64,000 nt of DNA. Origin: Bacillus sp. OV166 (GTDB lineage Bacteria > Bacillota > Bacilli > Bacillales > Cytobacillaceae). The notes below the pieces were generated by a model. That model saw only the letters and a list, made by a program, of their open reading frames with translations, did no database searches and was not told where the DNA came from. The DNA lies in NCBI RefSeq assembly GCF_900177675.1, contig NZ_FXWM01000001.1:1187001-1251000 (forward strand), written 5' to 3'. Made by a program: the position numbers and the translations under genes. The first letter of the stretch is position 1. Every line of letters starts with the position of its first letter. Shown one piece after another: positions 18,101-26,274 of this stretch.

Positions 18101-19069
18101 ATGCTGCAAAAGATAAATAAACAACTAGAAAGAATCATGCCATTAATTACCCCGGTTGGTGTATTGACTGGAGTATTGTTCAGTGTCCATCTAAAGGATT
18201 ATTCATATTTAATTCCTTGGATTTTTGCTTTTATGACCTTCGCTGGGAGTTTAAGTTCCAATTTCCATTCATTAAAAGAGGTGATCGTTCATCCGTTTCC
18301 AATTTTTATTGCAATGGCAATCCTTCATGTCCTCATGCCAATTTGGGCCTGGGGCGTAGGTCATGTCGCCTTTTCTGGTGATGTTTACACGATTACCGGA
18401 CTTGTTTTAGGAATGGTCATTCCAACAGGAGTGACAAGCTTCATGTGGGTGGCCATTTACAAAGGAAACATTCCATTGGTCTTGTCGATCATTTTAATTG
18501 ATACCTTGCTTTCACCAATCATTGTTCCATATTCGCTATCATTATTTATAGGTGAAAAAATTGAAATGGACTTTATCAGTATAATGAAGGGTCTATTGGG
18601 AATGGTGGTCATTCCTTCCTTGATTGGGATGTACTTAAACCAAGTTACAAAGGGGAAAATTAAAGACCAATTAGGGACACGTCTTGCTCCTTTTTCGAAA
18701 ATTAGCCTTGGATTTGTAGTCATGCTTAATGGTGCAGTGGTCGCGCCCTATTTAAGAAATCCTAATTTTAAACTTGTAAGTATTACCTTAACGGTCTTCT
18801 TGATTGCGCTGACTGGTTACTTGTTTTCATTTTTAATTGGTCGATTTTTTAATGGTGGACGAGACATCGTCATTTCGCTGACATTCACTGGCGGGATGAG
18901 AAATATCAGTGCTGGGGCAGTTATAGCTATTACTTACTTCCCAGCTGCAGTTGCGGTACCAGTAGTGGTTGGGATGTTATTTCAGCAAATACTCGCCTCG
19001 TTAAATGGACATTTTCTTAATCGTTACTATAATAAAAATGTGGAAAAGCAAGAATCGATTGCAATGTAA
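18101..19069 (+). CDS. Bile acid:sodium symporter (BASS/SBF) family transporter
   Basis: 322 residues with nine or ten predicted membrane helices. Typical BASS features are MTFAGSLSSNFHSLKEV near residue 46, GLVLGMVIPTGVTSFMWVAI near residue 97 (first crossover) and LTFTGGMRNISAGAVIAITY near residue 265 (second crossover, Na+ site). B. subtilis YocS is the same family. Members import organic anions; the substrate here is unknown. It is co-transcribed with the rhodanese gene, and a strong terminator follows. Confidence 0.85.
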   Translation: MLQKINKQLERIMPLITPVGVLTGVLFSVHLKDYSYLIPWIFAFMTFAGSLSSNFHSLKEVIVHPFPIFIAMAILHVLMPIWAWGVGHVAFSGDVYTITGLVLGMVIPTGVTSFMWVAIYKGNIPLVLSIILIDTLLSPIIVPYSLSLFIGEKIEMDFISIMKGLLGMVVIPSLIGMYLNQVTKGKIKDQLGTRLAPFSKISLGFVVMLNGAVVAPYLRNPNFKLVSITLTVFLIALTGYLFSFLIGRFFNGGRDIVISLTFTGGMRNISAGAVIAITYFPAAVAVPVVVGMLFQQILASLNGHFLNRYYNKNVEKQESIAM

Positions 19070-19089
19070 AAGGATGTTTAAAAAAAGAA

Positions 19090-19124
19090 ATCCCCTCGGA
19101 ATTATTTGCGAGGGGATGTTTTTA
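19090..19124 (+). terminator. Intrinsic terminator after the BASS transporter
   Basis: ATCCCCTCG (19090-19098) pairs with CGAGGGGAT (19109-19117), followed by GTTTTT. Confidence 0.85.
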
Positions 19125-19150
19125 TGAGGGAATTCCCTCAAAAGAGCCGA

Positions 19151-19363
19151 TTACTTTGTTGCATACTTGATTATTCCAGATAAATAAACGGAGCAGTCTC
19201 GTTGCACAACTTCTCTCATTTTTATTTTTCCATCTTGTACTAATTCTCTAACCAATCCTTCAATAAGTTTTTCATCTTCTTTTACAGTCTTTGGAATCTC
19301 AATTGAAAATAAATTACTCCGACTGGCATAGTGTAGATTTTTTAATAATTCAGCTTTATTCAT
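19151..19363 (-). CDS. Small hypothetical protein, 70 residues
   Basis: The sequence begins MNKAELLKNLHYASRSNLFS and contains LIEGLVRELVQDGKIKMREV, which suggests a small helix plus wing-like region; no family is recognised. AAAGGGG lies 8 bases before the ATG at 19363, which supports real translation. It is followed upstream by another small minus-strand ORF (19483-19650). The function is unknown. Confidence 0.65.
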   Translation of the reverse strand: MNKAELLKNLHYASRSNLFSIEIPKTVKEDEKLIEGLVRELVQDGKIKMREVVQRDCSVYLSGIIKYATK

Positions 19364-19482
19364 TGGACAACCCCTTTACCTTAACTTCGACATGAAGTGG
19401 ACGTTCTCCTTTGAATTAAAACAATTATCTCTATTTACAAGGATTTCAGCAGTAAAAAGCTTCTTTTTCAATGGTATGGAAA

Positions 19483-19650
19483 TTATTCTTTCGTTAGTTC
19501 TTCTTCAAAGAAAAAGGTATTTGGATGTTCATTGACAATGTAAGAGTACCTTTTCATGTTTTTTACATATTGAGATTTATTGATTGTTACTGATTCACCC
19601 GAAGAACGAATATTTACTTCATCACCCTCATTAAATATACTTTTCTTCAT
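19483..19650 (-). CDS. Small hypothetical protein, 55 residues
   Basis: An uninterrupted frame from ATG 19650 to TAA 19483 reads MKKSIFNEGDEVNIRSSGES, then INKSQYVKNMKRYSYIVNEH and an acidic tail FFFEEELTKE. AAAGGATG lies 6 bases upstream of the start. The beginning resembles a short KOW/SH3-like strand pair, but no family is recognised. It lies alone between adenine deaminase and the 70-residue ORF, on the same strand. The codon pattern and ribosome site make it more likely real than not. Confidence 0.55.
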   Translation of the reverse strand: MKKSIFNEGDEVNIRSSGESVTINKSQYVKNMKRYSYIVNEHPNTFFFEEELTKE

Positions 19651-19717
19651 TTTCCCATCCTTTCAAACCAGGGTGTTTTCTTCTATCCAGCACCTTTGCT
19701 AGATATTTTATTATTTC

Positions 19718-21454
19718 CTAAGCGTCGAGATCTATATGCTCAAACTTACTAATCTGGAACAAACCCTTATCAGTTAGCTTTAGTTCCGGTATGACAGGAA
19801 GTGATAAAAACGAAATCGTTAAAAATGGGTTGAAGTGGTCGTGTGCACCTAGTTTTTTGAGGGCAAGATTTATCTCATTTAAACTTGAATAAACCTCTTG
19901 ATACGGGCGATCTGACATTAACCCTGCGATGGAAAGTCGCAATGAGGCAATCACTTCGCCTTGATTGACAACAACGAGCCCCCCTTGGATATCTTTGATC
20001 GCTTTGGAAGCAACTACCATATCCAAATCGGTTGTTCCGGCAATAATAAGATTATGGGAATCGTGAGCAATGGTGGTAGCAATCGCACCGGATTTTAAAC
20101 CTAAACCTTTGACAATCCCTAATCCAATTTGATTTTTCATATGATGGCGCTCAATCACGGCCAGCTTTAATTGGTCTTTTATGATAGAGGGTTGAAATAT
20201 CCCTGAATCATTAGCATTAACTTTTTCAATAATATGACGCGTTACAAGACTATTGGGGATAATTTCAATTATATTTGCTTTGTTTGTTTTTAATGGAATT
20301 TGAAAATGATTTTCTGTTAATTCATGGAAACGAACAGAATTTTTTAACCGGTCTGTTTCAACCAAGGAATGGTCCTGTGATTCAATAATAAGCCGTCCAT
20401 TCTCGACAGCGGCAATCCCATCTTTATAAACGGTTGTAATAGTAATGTTCTCAAGGTCATCAAACAGGAAGAAATCCGCTTTGTATCCAGGTGCAATCGC
20501 ACCCTTAGCCTCCAGCCCAAAGCATTCTGCTGCATTAATGGTTGCCATTTGAATCGCTGTTATGGAAGATATACCTGAGGCGATAGCCAGCCTTACGTTG
20601 TGATCGATGCTGCCATCATGGATGAGGTCGTCTAAATGCTTATCATCCGTTACAAATAAACATCTTCTTGCATTTCGCTCATTGACGATGGGAATCAATT
20701 GTTGTAAGTCTTTTGCCACCGTACCTTCGCGAATCATTAGGTACATTCCTCTTCTGAGACGTTCCTTTGCTTCTTCAGCTGTTGTACTTTCATGATCTGT
20801 TCGAATACCTGCTGCCAGATACACATTCAAATCATTGGCCGATAACCCCGCCGCATGGCCGTCAATTTTTTTGCCAGATTGTTTTGCCGTTAATATTTTT
20901 TCAAGCATGTCGTCCTCAGCCTTATAAACTGCTGGGAAATTCATGACTTCAGCTAAACCTAAAACTCGTGGCTGCTGATAAAAGGGTTTTAGATCTTTTG
21001 CATTAAGAGTAGCGCCGGAATTTTCAAATTCGGTCGCAGGAACACATGAAGGAAGCATAAAGAAAAAGTCAAACGGTAGATCTTCAGAGGAATCAAGCAT
21101 GTATTGTATCCCCTCAGTGCCTAATACGTTGGCAATTTCATGTGGGTCTGCAATGATGGTAGTTACCCCGTGCGGAAGAAGAACCTTTGCAAATTCATTT
21201 GGAGTGATCATCGAGGACTCAATATGAACATGACCATCGATAAAAGCAGGGGATATATAACGGCCATTTGCATCGATCACCCTATTCCCCTCATAATCAC
21301 CTATACCGGCAAAGTATCCATCAACAATCGCAAGGTCTCCTTCGATAATTTCTCCATTAAAGACATCGATAATTTTCCCATTTTTAATGACCGTATCCGC
21401 TGGCTCTCTTTTAGATGCTACAGAGATTCTTCTCTTTAACTGATTTGCCTCCAT
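19718..21454 (-). CDS. ade: Adenine deaminase
   Basis: Converts adenine to hypoxanthine and ammonia in purine salvage or nitrogen scavenging. 578 residues, the usual length. Amidohydrolase motifs are FIDGHVHIESSMITP near residue 70, GVTTIIADPHEIANVLG near residue 98, IDGHAAGLSANDLN near residue 195 and CLFVTDDKHLDDL near residue 262. The family-specific C-terminal domain has IATTIAHDSHNLIIAGT near residue 462. The ATG at 21454 lies 25 bases downstream of guaD (on the minus strand), so the two deaminases probably form one transcript. Confidence 0.95.
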   Translation of the reverse strand: MEANQLKRRISVASKREPADTVIKNGKIIDVFNGEIIEGDLAIVDGYFAGIGDYEGNRVIDANGRYISPAFIDGHVHIESSMITPNEFAKVLLPHGVTTIIADPHEIANVLGTEGIQYMLDSSEDLPFDFFFMLPSCVPATEFENSGATLNAKDLKPFYQQPRVLGLAEVMNFPAVYKAEDDMLEKILTAKQSGKKIDGHAAGLSANDLNVYLAAGIRTDHESTTAEEAKERLRRGMYLMIREGTVAKDLQQLIPIVNERNARRCLFVTDDKHLDDLIHDGSIDHNVRLAIASGISSITAIQMATINAAECFGLEAKGAIAPGYKADFFLFDDLENITITTVYKDGIAAVENGRLIIESQDHSLVETDRLKNSVRFHELTENHFQIPLKTNKANIIEIIPNSLVTRHIIEKVNANDSGIFQPSIIKDQLKLAVIERHHMKNQIGLGIVKGLGLKSGAIATTIAHDSHNLIIAGTTDLDMVVASKAIKDIQGGLVVVNQGEVIASLRLSIAGLMSDRPYQEVYSSLNEINLALKKLGAHDHFNPFLTISFLSLPVIPELKLTDKGLFQISKFEHIDLDA

Positions 21455-21478
21455 AGGACAACATCCTTTTCTGTCATA

Positions 21479-21949
21479 TTAATACTCTACTTTATCTTGT
21501 GAATTCTCCCATGTTCTAAACGGAATATCTCCATCTGGTGGAAAAATCTTTTTCATCGGTATTTTTCGATATTCGATGGGGAGGGAGAGTTGATCATAAA
21601 TAAATTGATCATCAAACCCTATTTTCGCTGCATCTTGTTTGGTGCAAGCATAATAAACAGCCTTGGGGCGCGCCCAATAAATGGCGCCGATGCACATCGG
21701 ACAAGGTTCACAGCTGGTATAGATTTCACAATCGTTCAGCTGGAAGTCGTTTAAATTCCGGCAGGCATCTCGAATGGCTTGCACCTCGGCATGTGCAGTG
21801 GGATCGTTTGTCCCGGTTACTTCATTTCGGCCGATTCCAATGACCTTTCCGTCCTTGACGACGACCGCTCCAAATGGTCCCCCTTGCTTCGTCAAAACAT
21901 TATTTAGCGCTAGTTCAATTGCCTTTTCCATAAAGTGAGAATCTGTCAT
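21479..21949 (-). CDS. guaD: Guanine deaminase
   Basis: 156 residues, the same size as B. subtilis GuaD, which hydrolyses guanine to xanthine and ammonia. Zinc-site motifs of the cytidine-deaminase fold are present: HAEVQAIRDACRN near residue 53 (His and catalytic Glu) and CEPCPMCIGAIYWA near residue 80 (two Cys ligands). The guanine-deaminase C-terminus has KQDAAKIGFDDQFIYDQL. It is transcribed divergently from the urate-degradation operon, across a control region with a TnrA box at 22104-22120. Confidence 0.93.
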   Translation of the reverse strand: MTDSHFMEKAIELALNNVLTKQGGPFGAVVVKDGKVIGIGRNEVTGTNDPTAHAEVQAIRDACRNLNDFQLNDCEIYTSCEPCPMCIGAIYWARPKAVYYACTKQDAAKIGFDDQFIYDQLSLPIEYRKIPMKKIFPPDGDIPFRTWENSQDKVEY

Positions 21950-22325
21950 ACAACCTCTCCATTCCAGTTAATTAATTTAAAATACATTATTCTACATGAT
22001 GCTTACAATTGCTCAATTGTTGTAGGTATATCTAACATATTTTTTTATAAAATAGCTCTGGTTACTTGCCTGTTGATTTCCGCTCCAATCAACAATTTTT
22101 CCATGTTAGATTATATGACATTAGTGTAGATACTATTTCCCCTTTTGGATATTATGGTGAAAAAAGATGACATATGCTTTGTTAGTAATGTTCGTCTATC
22201 TACTGAAAATCTACCCATCATCAGAAAATTGAAAAAGAACATGGGTGTATTTTGGGAGGTCTATCAATATATATAGTGTTAGATAGCAAGGAAAGAATGG
22301 GGGGTCATGATGGTGGTTTTTCTTG
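21950..22325. promoter_or_regulatory. Divergent control region between guaD and the urate/urease operon
   Basis: No complete gene lies here. A perfect TnrA box TGTTAGATTATATGACA (22104-22120) is present. On the plus strand a -10 TATTAT lies at 22150-22155 behind a weak -35 (22127-22132), so the box is centred about 50 bp before the predicted +1, the usual place for TnrA activation. Further TGTTAGAT half-motifs occur at 22278 (plus) and about 22032 (minus). No purine riboswitch core was found. A 19-codon minus-strand fragment at 22047-22106 (MEKLLIGAEINRQVTRAIL) may be gene debris. Confidence 0.65.
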
Positions 22326-22967
22326 ATGGATAACGACGGAGTCATCGCAGTCTATCTTGCGGCGGGTAAGAGCCGCCGGATGGGAGTTAACAAGCTTGAA
22401 CTCCCTTGGGGGCAGAAAACAGTTGGTAATTCAGCCTTAGAAAAGGCAGTGAATTCCAAACTGGACTTTACGTTTGTTGTGACAAGGGAAGAGGATACGC
22501 TCAAATGGATTGACGGCACCCTTTTCGGGAGTCCCCTCAGAGAACGCTGGAAAGCTTTGAGATACCGTGATGCGGATAAAGGGCAGGCACATTCCTTGCA
22601 ATGTGGATTGCTTGCAGCCATGGAAATGGAACCGAAAGGAATCATGATTCTTCTTGCTGATCAACCGCTCTTACCAGTAGAAATCATCAATGATTTGGTT
22701 AAACGATACCTGAAGGAATATCAGGAAAATAAAAATGTTCCGTTTATAGCAGCTAGTTTTCAGGGGATTCCGAGGCCGCCCATTATTTTTTCGCCAAAGG
22801 TGGTTCCTGATTTACTGAAACTTGAGGGGGATGAAGGAGCACGACAGCTTTTTAAAAAGGAAAAATTAACTGGCATACTAGTTAATTATGAGAACGGTTG
22901 GGACTTTTTTGACGTCGATACCAAAGAAGAATATGACCGGCTGAAAGGGTGGAGGCACGAGTGGTGA
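22326..22967 (+). CDS. MobA-like nucleotidyltransferase (PucB-like, molybdenum cofactor cytidylyl/guanylyltransferase type)
   Basis: 213 residues. The start AVYLAAGKSRRMGVNKLELP (residues 8-27) is the NTP-binding signature of the MobA/MocA family. ILLADQPLLPVEII near residue 109 holds the metal-binding Asp, and GIPRPPIIFSPKVVPDL lies near residue 146. Such proteins mature the molybdenum cofactor for xanthine dehydrogenase, as PucB does in B. subtilis. No xanthine dehydrogenase gene is in this window, so its client must lie elsewhere. GGTGG precedes the start; ATG 22326 follows an in-frame TTG. It is the first gene of the purine catabolic operon. Confidence 0.8.
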   Translation: MDNDGVIAVYLAAGKSRRMGVNKLELPWGQKTVGNSALEKAVNSKLDFTFVVTREEDTLKWIDGTLFGSPLRERWKALRYRDADKGQAHSLQCGLLAAMEMEPKGIMILLADQPLLPVEIINDLVKRYLKEYQENKNVPFIAASFQGIPRPPIIFSPKVVPDLLKLEGDEGARQLFKKEKLTGILVNYENGWDFFDVDTKEEYDRLKGWRHEW

Positions 22968-23034
22968 GGAGAGGCATGTTGTCTGTTTCTCCTGAAATCC
23001 TGCTGAAATCAGTTGGTTTGGGAGAGATGAAACC

Positions 23035-23550
23035 ATGGATGTAAAGGAAAATAATCAAGGCTCCATAGAGGAAATAAATCAAATGAACAAAGAGGAATTT
23101 GTGAGTACAGTAGGCTGGGTGTTTGAGCACTCCCCGTGGGTGGCTGAGAAGGCATGGGAGAGTATACCCTTTAAATCTCGTGAGGAACTCTTACAAATAA
23201 TGGTGACAGTTGTAAAAAATGCAGAGGCAGGCTTTCAATTGGCCCTGCTCCGTGCCCATCCGGATCTTGGTACTAGATTAAAAATATCAGAGGTTTCTCA
23301 AAAGGAGCAAGCGGGAGTAGGTCTTGATCGGCTCTCGAAGAATGAACATAGTGAGTTTGTTTCCCTCAATCAGAGGTATGTCGAGCAATTTGATTTTCCT
23401 TTTATTATGGCAGTGAAGGGCCAAAGCAAGGAAACAATTCTTGCAGCGATGAAAGAACGTGTGGGCAATACCTATGAACAGGAATTCCCGACAGCCTTGG
23501 ATGAGGTCTATAAAATTGCAGGGTTCCGCTTAAATGATGTTATTCAATAA
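23035..23550 (+). CDS. uraD: 2-oxo-4-hydroxy-4-carboxy-5-ureidoimidazoline (OHCU) decarboxylase
   Basis: 171 residues. Converts OHCU, the product of HIU hydrolase, to S-allantoin. The family motif RAHPDLGTRL near residue 79 is present, with EEFVSTVGWVFEHSPWVAEK near residue 22 and FDFPFIMAVKGQ near residue 118. In B. subtilis this domain is fused to uricase (PucL); here it is a separate gene ending 14 bases before the uricase start. Placed in the cytosolic urate-to-allantoin route with its two partner enzymes directly downstream. Confidence 0.92.
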   Translation: MDVKENNQGSIEEINQMNKEEFVSTVGWVFEHSPWVAEKAWESIPFKSREELLQIMVTVVKNAEAGFQLALLRAHPDLGTRLKISEVSQKEQAGVGLDRLSKNEHSEFVSLNQRYVEQFDFPFIMAVKGQSKETILAAMKERVGNTYEQEFPTALDEVYKIAGFRLNDVIQ

Positions 23551-23564
23551 AGGGGGATGATGAT

Positions 23565-24518
23565 ATGCAAAGAACGATGCGCTATGGTAAAGCAGATGTT
23601 TGGGTTTATCGCACCTACGCAGCCCCATTAACAGGAGTCCGTACCATTCCTGAATCAGCCTTTACGGGCCGCAGCAATATTCTGTTTGGAATGAATGTTA
23701 AGGTGGCAGTAGAAGGCGAAGCCTTCTTATCGTCTTTTAAAGACGGGGATAATACACTAGTTGTGGCAACGGATTCGATGAAAAATTTCATTCTAAAACA
23801 TGCTGGCGATTATGAAGGTTCAACACAAGAAGGATTCCTAGAATTTGTCGCCCGCCGTTTCCTTGAAACGTATCCTCATATGAGTGCTGTCGATATCTCT
23901 AGCGAACAAATCCCATTTGACGAGCTCCCAGTACCAACGAAAGATAGTTTTGAACCGAGTCCATTCGTATTCCGCTATTCATTAAATGAACAATCGTTGG
24001 CTCAAGTTGAAGTGAAACGCTCTGGAGAAAAGATTATCACAGCCGATCATCTCAGCAGTTTGAAGGGACTAAAGCTTTTAAAGGTACGTGGCAGCTCCTT
24101 TTATGGATTTGTGAAGGATGAATATACGACACTGCCAGAGTCTTATGACCGGCCGCTATTTATCTTTTTGAATATTGGGTGGCGCTATAACGATTTCGAT
24201 GCTGCAAAGGGCAGTACGACAGATGGGTATGTCGCAGCAGAGCAAGTTAGAGATATTGCCTATACGGTTTTTCATGAAGAGAAATCTCCCTCCATTCAAA
24301 ATCTTATCTACCGCATTGGTCTTCGTATATTAGAGCGTTTTCTACAGTTAGTGGAGGTTCGCTTTGAATCCAATAACCGGACCTGGGAAACCGTTTTAGA
24401 CGAAATTCCTGCCTCACAAGAAGGGAAAGTTTTTACCGAACCGCGTCCTCCGTATGGGTTTCAATGTTTTTCCATGACACGTGAAGATTTAGAAAATCCA
24501 GGGGAATCACCGAAATGA
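23565..24518 (+). CDS. Uricase (urate oxidase)
   Basis: 317 residues. Cofactor-free oxidation of urate to 5-hydroxyisourate. Two T-fold domains are visible. Motifs are YGKADVWVYRTY near residue 7 (catalytic Lys region), NTLVVATDSMKNFIL near residue 65 (active-site Thr) and EGFLEFVARRFLETY near residue 89. The second half has YTTLPESYDRPLFIF and EIPASQEGKVFTEP. The stop overlaps the HIU hydrolase start by four bases (ATGA). It corresponds to the C-terminal part of B. subtilis PucL. Confidence 0.95.
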   Translation: MQRTMRYGKADVWVYRTYAAPLTGVRTIPESAFTGRSNILFGMNVKVAVEGEAFLSSFKDGDNTLVVATDSMKNFILKHAGDYEGSTQEGFLEFVARRFLETYPHMSAVDISSEQIPFDELPVPTKDSFEPSPFVFRYSLNEQSLAQVEVKRSGEKIITADHLSSLKGLKLLKVRGSSFYGFVKDEYTTLPESYDRPLFIFLNIGWRYNDFDAAKGSTTDGYVAAEQVRDIAYTVFHEEKSPSIQNLIYRIGLRILERFLQLVEVRFESNNRTWETVLDEIPASQEGKVFTEPRPPYGFQCFSMTREDLENPGESPK

Positions 24519-24874
24519 CTGGAAAGGTAACCACACATGTCCTTGATTTAAGTTTGGGAAAACCGGCAAGTGGAGTGGTAGTGGAATTATGGCAGGTAGG
24601 TCCAGACAACACATACGAATTTATTCAATTCAGCCAAACCAATGAAGATGGCCGAGTAAATCAACCTCTCCTCGAAGGGGACAGTATGAAAAAGGGAATC
24701 TATGAAATTCGTTTTCATGTTGGAAATTATTTTCGGAATCGCGGCCCTTTACTCGGAGATCCTTCGTTCCTAGATTGTGTTCCCGTTCGCTTTGGCATTT
24801 CTGAACCCACCTCCCACTATCATGTCCCATTGTTGATTTCACCTGGTGGGTATAGTACCTATCGGGGGAGTTGA
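24515..24874 (+). CDS. 5-hydroxyisourate hydrolase (transthyretin-like)
   Basis: 119 residues, PucM type. Both diagnostic ends are present: KVTTHVLDLSLGKPASG near residue 4 (active-site His) and the terminal tetrapeptide YRGS. In between are the catalytic Arg region YEIRFHVGNYF and the HYHVPLLISPGGYSTYRGS strand. It forms tetramers in the cytosol and converts 5-hydroxyisourate to OHCU. It is coupled to uricase by a 4-base overlap. Confidence 0.95.
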   Translation: MTGKVTTHVLDLSLGKPASGVVVELWQVGPDNTYEFIQFSQTNEDGRVNQPLLEGDSMKKGIYEIRFHVGNYFRNRGPLLGDPSFLDCVPVRFGISEPTSHYHVPLLISPGGYSTYRGS

Positions 24875-24886
24875 GGAGGGTAAAAG

Positions 24887-26245
24887 ATGAAAGAACTATG
24901 GGTGAAGAATGGGCTCGTTTTTACCGCGGACGGTTTTCGAGAGGTAGACATTCGAGTCCTTGATGAACGGATTGACTCCCTTGTAAAAAGTGAAGGAGAA
25001 CCATTGAAAGAGGAAACGGATACGATTATTGATGCAAGCGGCTGTCTAGTTGTTCCTGGCTTTATTGATGCCCATGTCCATTTCAATGATCCAGGAAGAA
25101 CGGATTGGGAAGGAATCGAGACAGGAAGCCGAGCTGCAGCTATCGGCGGAACCACTACCATTTTTGATATGCCGCTAAATTGTGCACCTTCTGTTACTAC
25201 TGTTAAGAATTTACTTGATAAAAAAGAGTATTTAACCTCTATGTCTCATGTCGATTATGCTCTCTGGGGTGGAATGACAGATACGAACCTCGCTAACCGG
25301 CGAGAACTCACTCAAATGAGTAAGGGGATTATTGCCTGGAAAGCATTTATGAGTGAGAGTGGGATTGAGGATTTCCGCTTTGTTCCACCTGATGGATTGA
25401 AACAAGCCATGCAGGCTGCAAAGGAGCATAAGAAGATTCTCGCTCTCCATGCGGAATGGGAAGAGGAGATTAATAAATTTACAGCTTTCTATAAACATAG
25501 GGATGGGATGAATGAACGAAAGGCCTTTCTCGCGAGCAGGCCCGTATCAGCAGAAGAGAAAGCAGTTCGTTATGCCTTAGAGCTTGCTGCCAAATACGGA
25601 ACAGCCCTTCATCTTGTTCATATTAGTTCGGCGAAGGTAATCGGAATTATCGATCAAGCCAAAAAAAGCGGAGTAGACGTTACAGTTGAAACCTGCCCGC
25701 ATTATTTACTTTTTGATGAAGAGGATTTTATTAAAAGTGGTGCCATCCTCAAATGTGCGCCGCCGCTAAGATCGCGCGAAGAGGTAGAGGGGCTATGGGA
25801 CTGCATTCAGAGAGGCTGGATTGACACGATTGGATCTGATCATTCCCCGTGTCTTTATTCGATGAAAGCAACGGATTCCATCTGGGATGCATGGGGAGGG
25901 ATTCAAGGGGTTCAATTTACCTGGCTGGCCTTGCTTGATGAGGCCCTTAAACGGAGAATTAACCTTAAACAAATTTTACCATTAGGGACGGCGAATGTGG
26001 CTGAACGGTTTGGAATAGCAGACCGAAAAGGGCGAATTCGTCCCGGCTTAGATGCTGACCTTATTTTGATACGTTTAGATGAAACAACGATTGCTGATAA
26101 ACAATCATTGGCTTTTCGAAATGCCTATTCACCTTATGAAAATAGAGAGTTTTTACTTAAGGTGAAGAAAACGATTTTAAGAGGAAAGGTCATTTATGAT
26201 GAACAATCCGGGGTGATCCAGGAGAAATTTGGTGTTTGCCTGTAA
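24887..26245 (+). CDS. Allantoinase
   Basis: 452 residues, cyclic amidohydrolase that opens allantoin to allantoate. The binuclear metal site is visible: [17 protein letters not shown] near residue 60 (HxH), [13 protein letters not shown] near residue 146 (carbamylated Lys), [10 protein letters not shown] near residue 186, [10 protein letters not shown] near residue 243, [14 protein letters not shown] near residue 266 and TIGSDHSPC near residue 316. GAGGAGGG precedes the ATG. PucH/AllB type, in order after the three urate-to-allantoin enzymes. It ends 29 bases before the M20-UreA start. Confidence 0.93.
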   Translation: MKELWVKNGLVFTADGFREVDIRVLDERIDSLVKSEGEPLKEETDTIIDASGCLVVPGFIDAHVHFNDPGRTDWEGIETGSRAAAIGGTTTIFDMPLNCAPSVTTVKNLLDKKEYLTSMSHVDYALWGGMTDTNLANRRELTQMSKGIIAWKAFMSESGIEDFRFVPPDGLKQAMQAAKEHKKILALHAEWEEEINKFTAFYKHRDGMNERKAFLASRPVSAEEKAVRYALELAAKYGTALHLVHISSAKVIGIIDQAKKSGVDVTVETCPHYLLFDEEDFIKSGAILKCAPPLRSREEVEGLWDCIQRGWIDTIGSDHSPCLYSMKATDSIWDAWGGIQGVQFTWLALLDEALKRRINLKQILPLGTANVAERFGIADRKGRIRPGLDADLILIRLDETTIADKQSLAFRNAYSPYENREFLLKVKKTILRGKVIYDEQSGVIQEKFGVCL

Positions 26246-26274
26246 GTGGACACGCAACCAAAAGGAGGAGCTTT

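Noticed and set aside
22047..22106. 19-codon minus-strand fragment ending a possible membrane protein
   Set aside because: An in-frame stop lies just upstream and it overlaps the TnrA box; too short to call, noted only as possible debris.
21950..22325. Purine riboswitch before guaD or the puc-like genes
   Set aside because: The conserved three-way junction sequences were not found on either strand.
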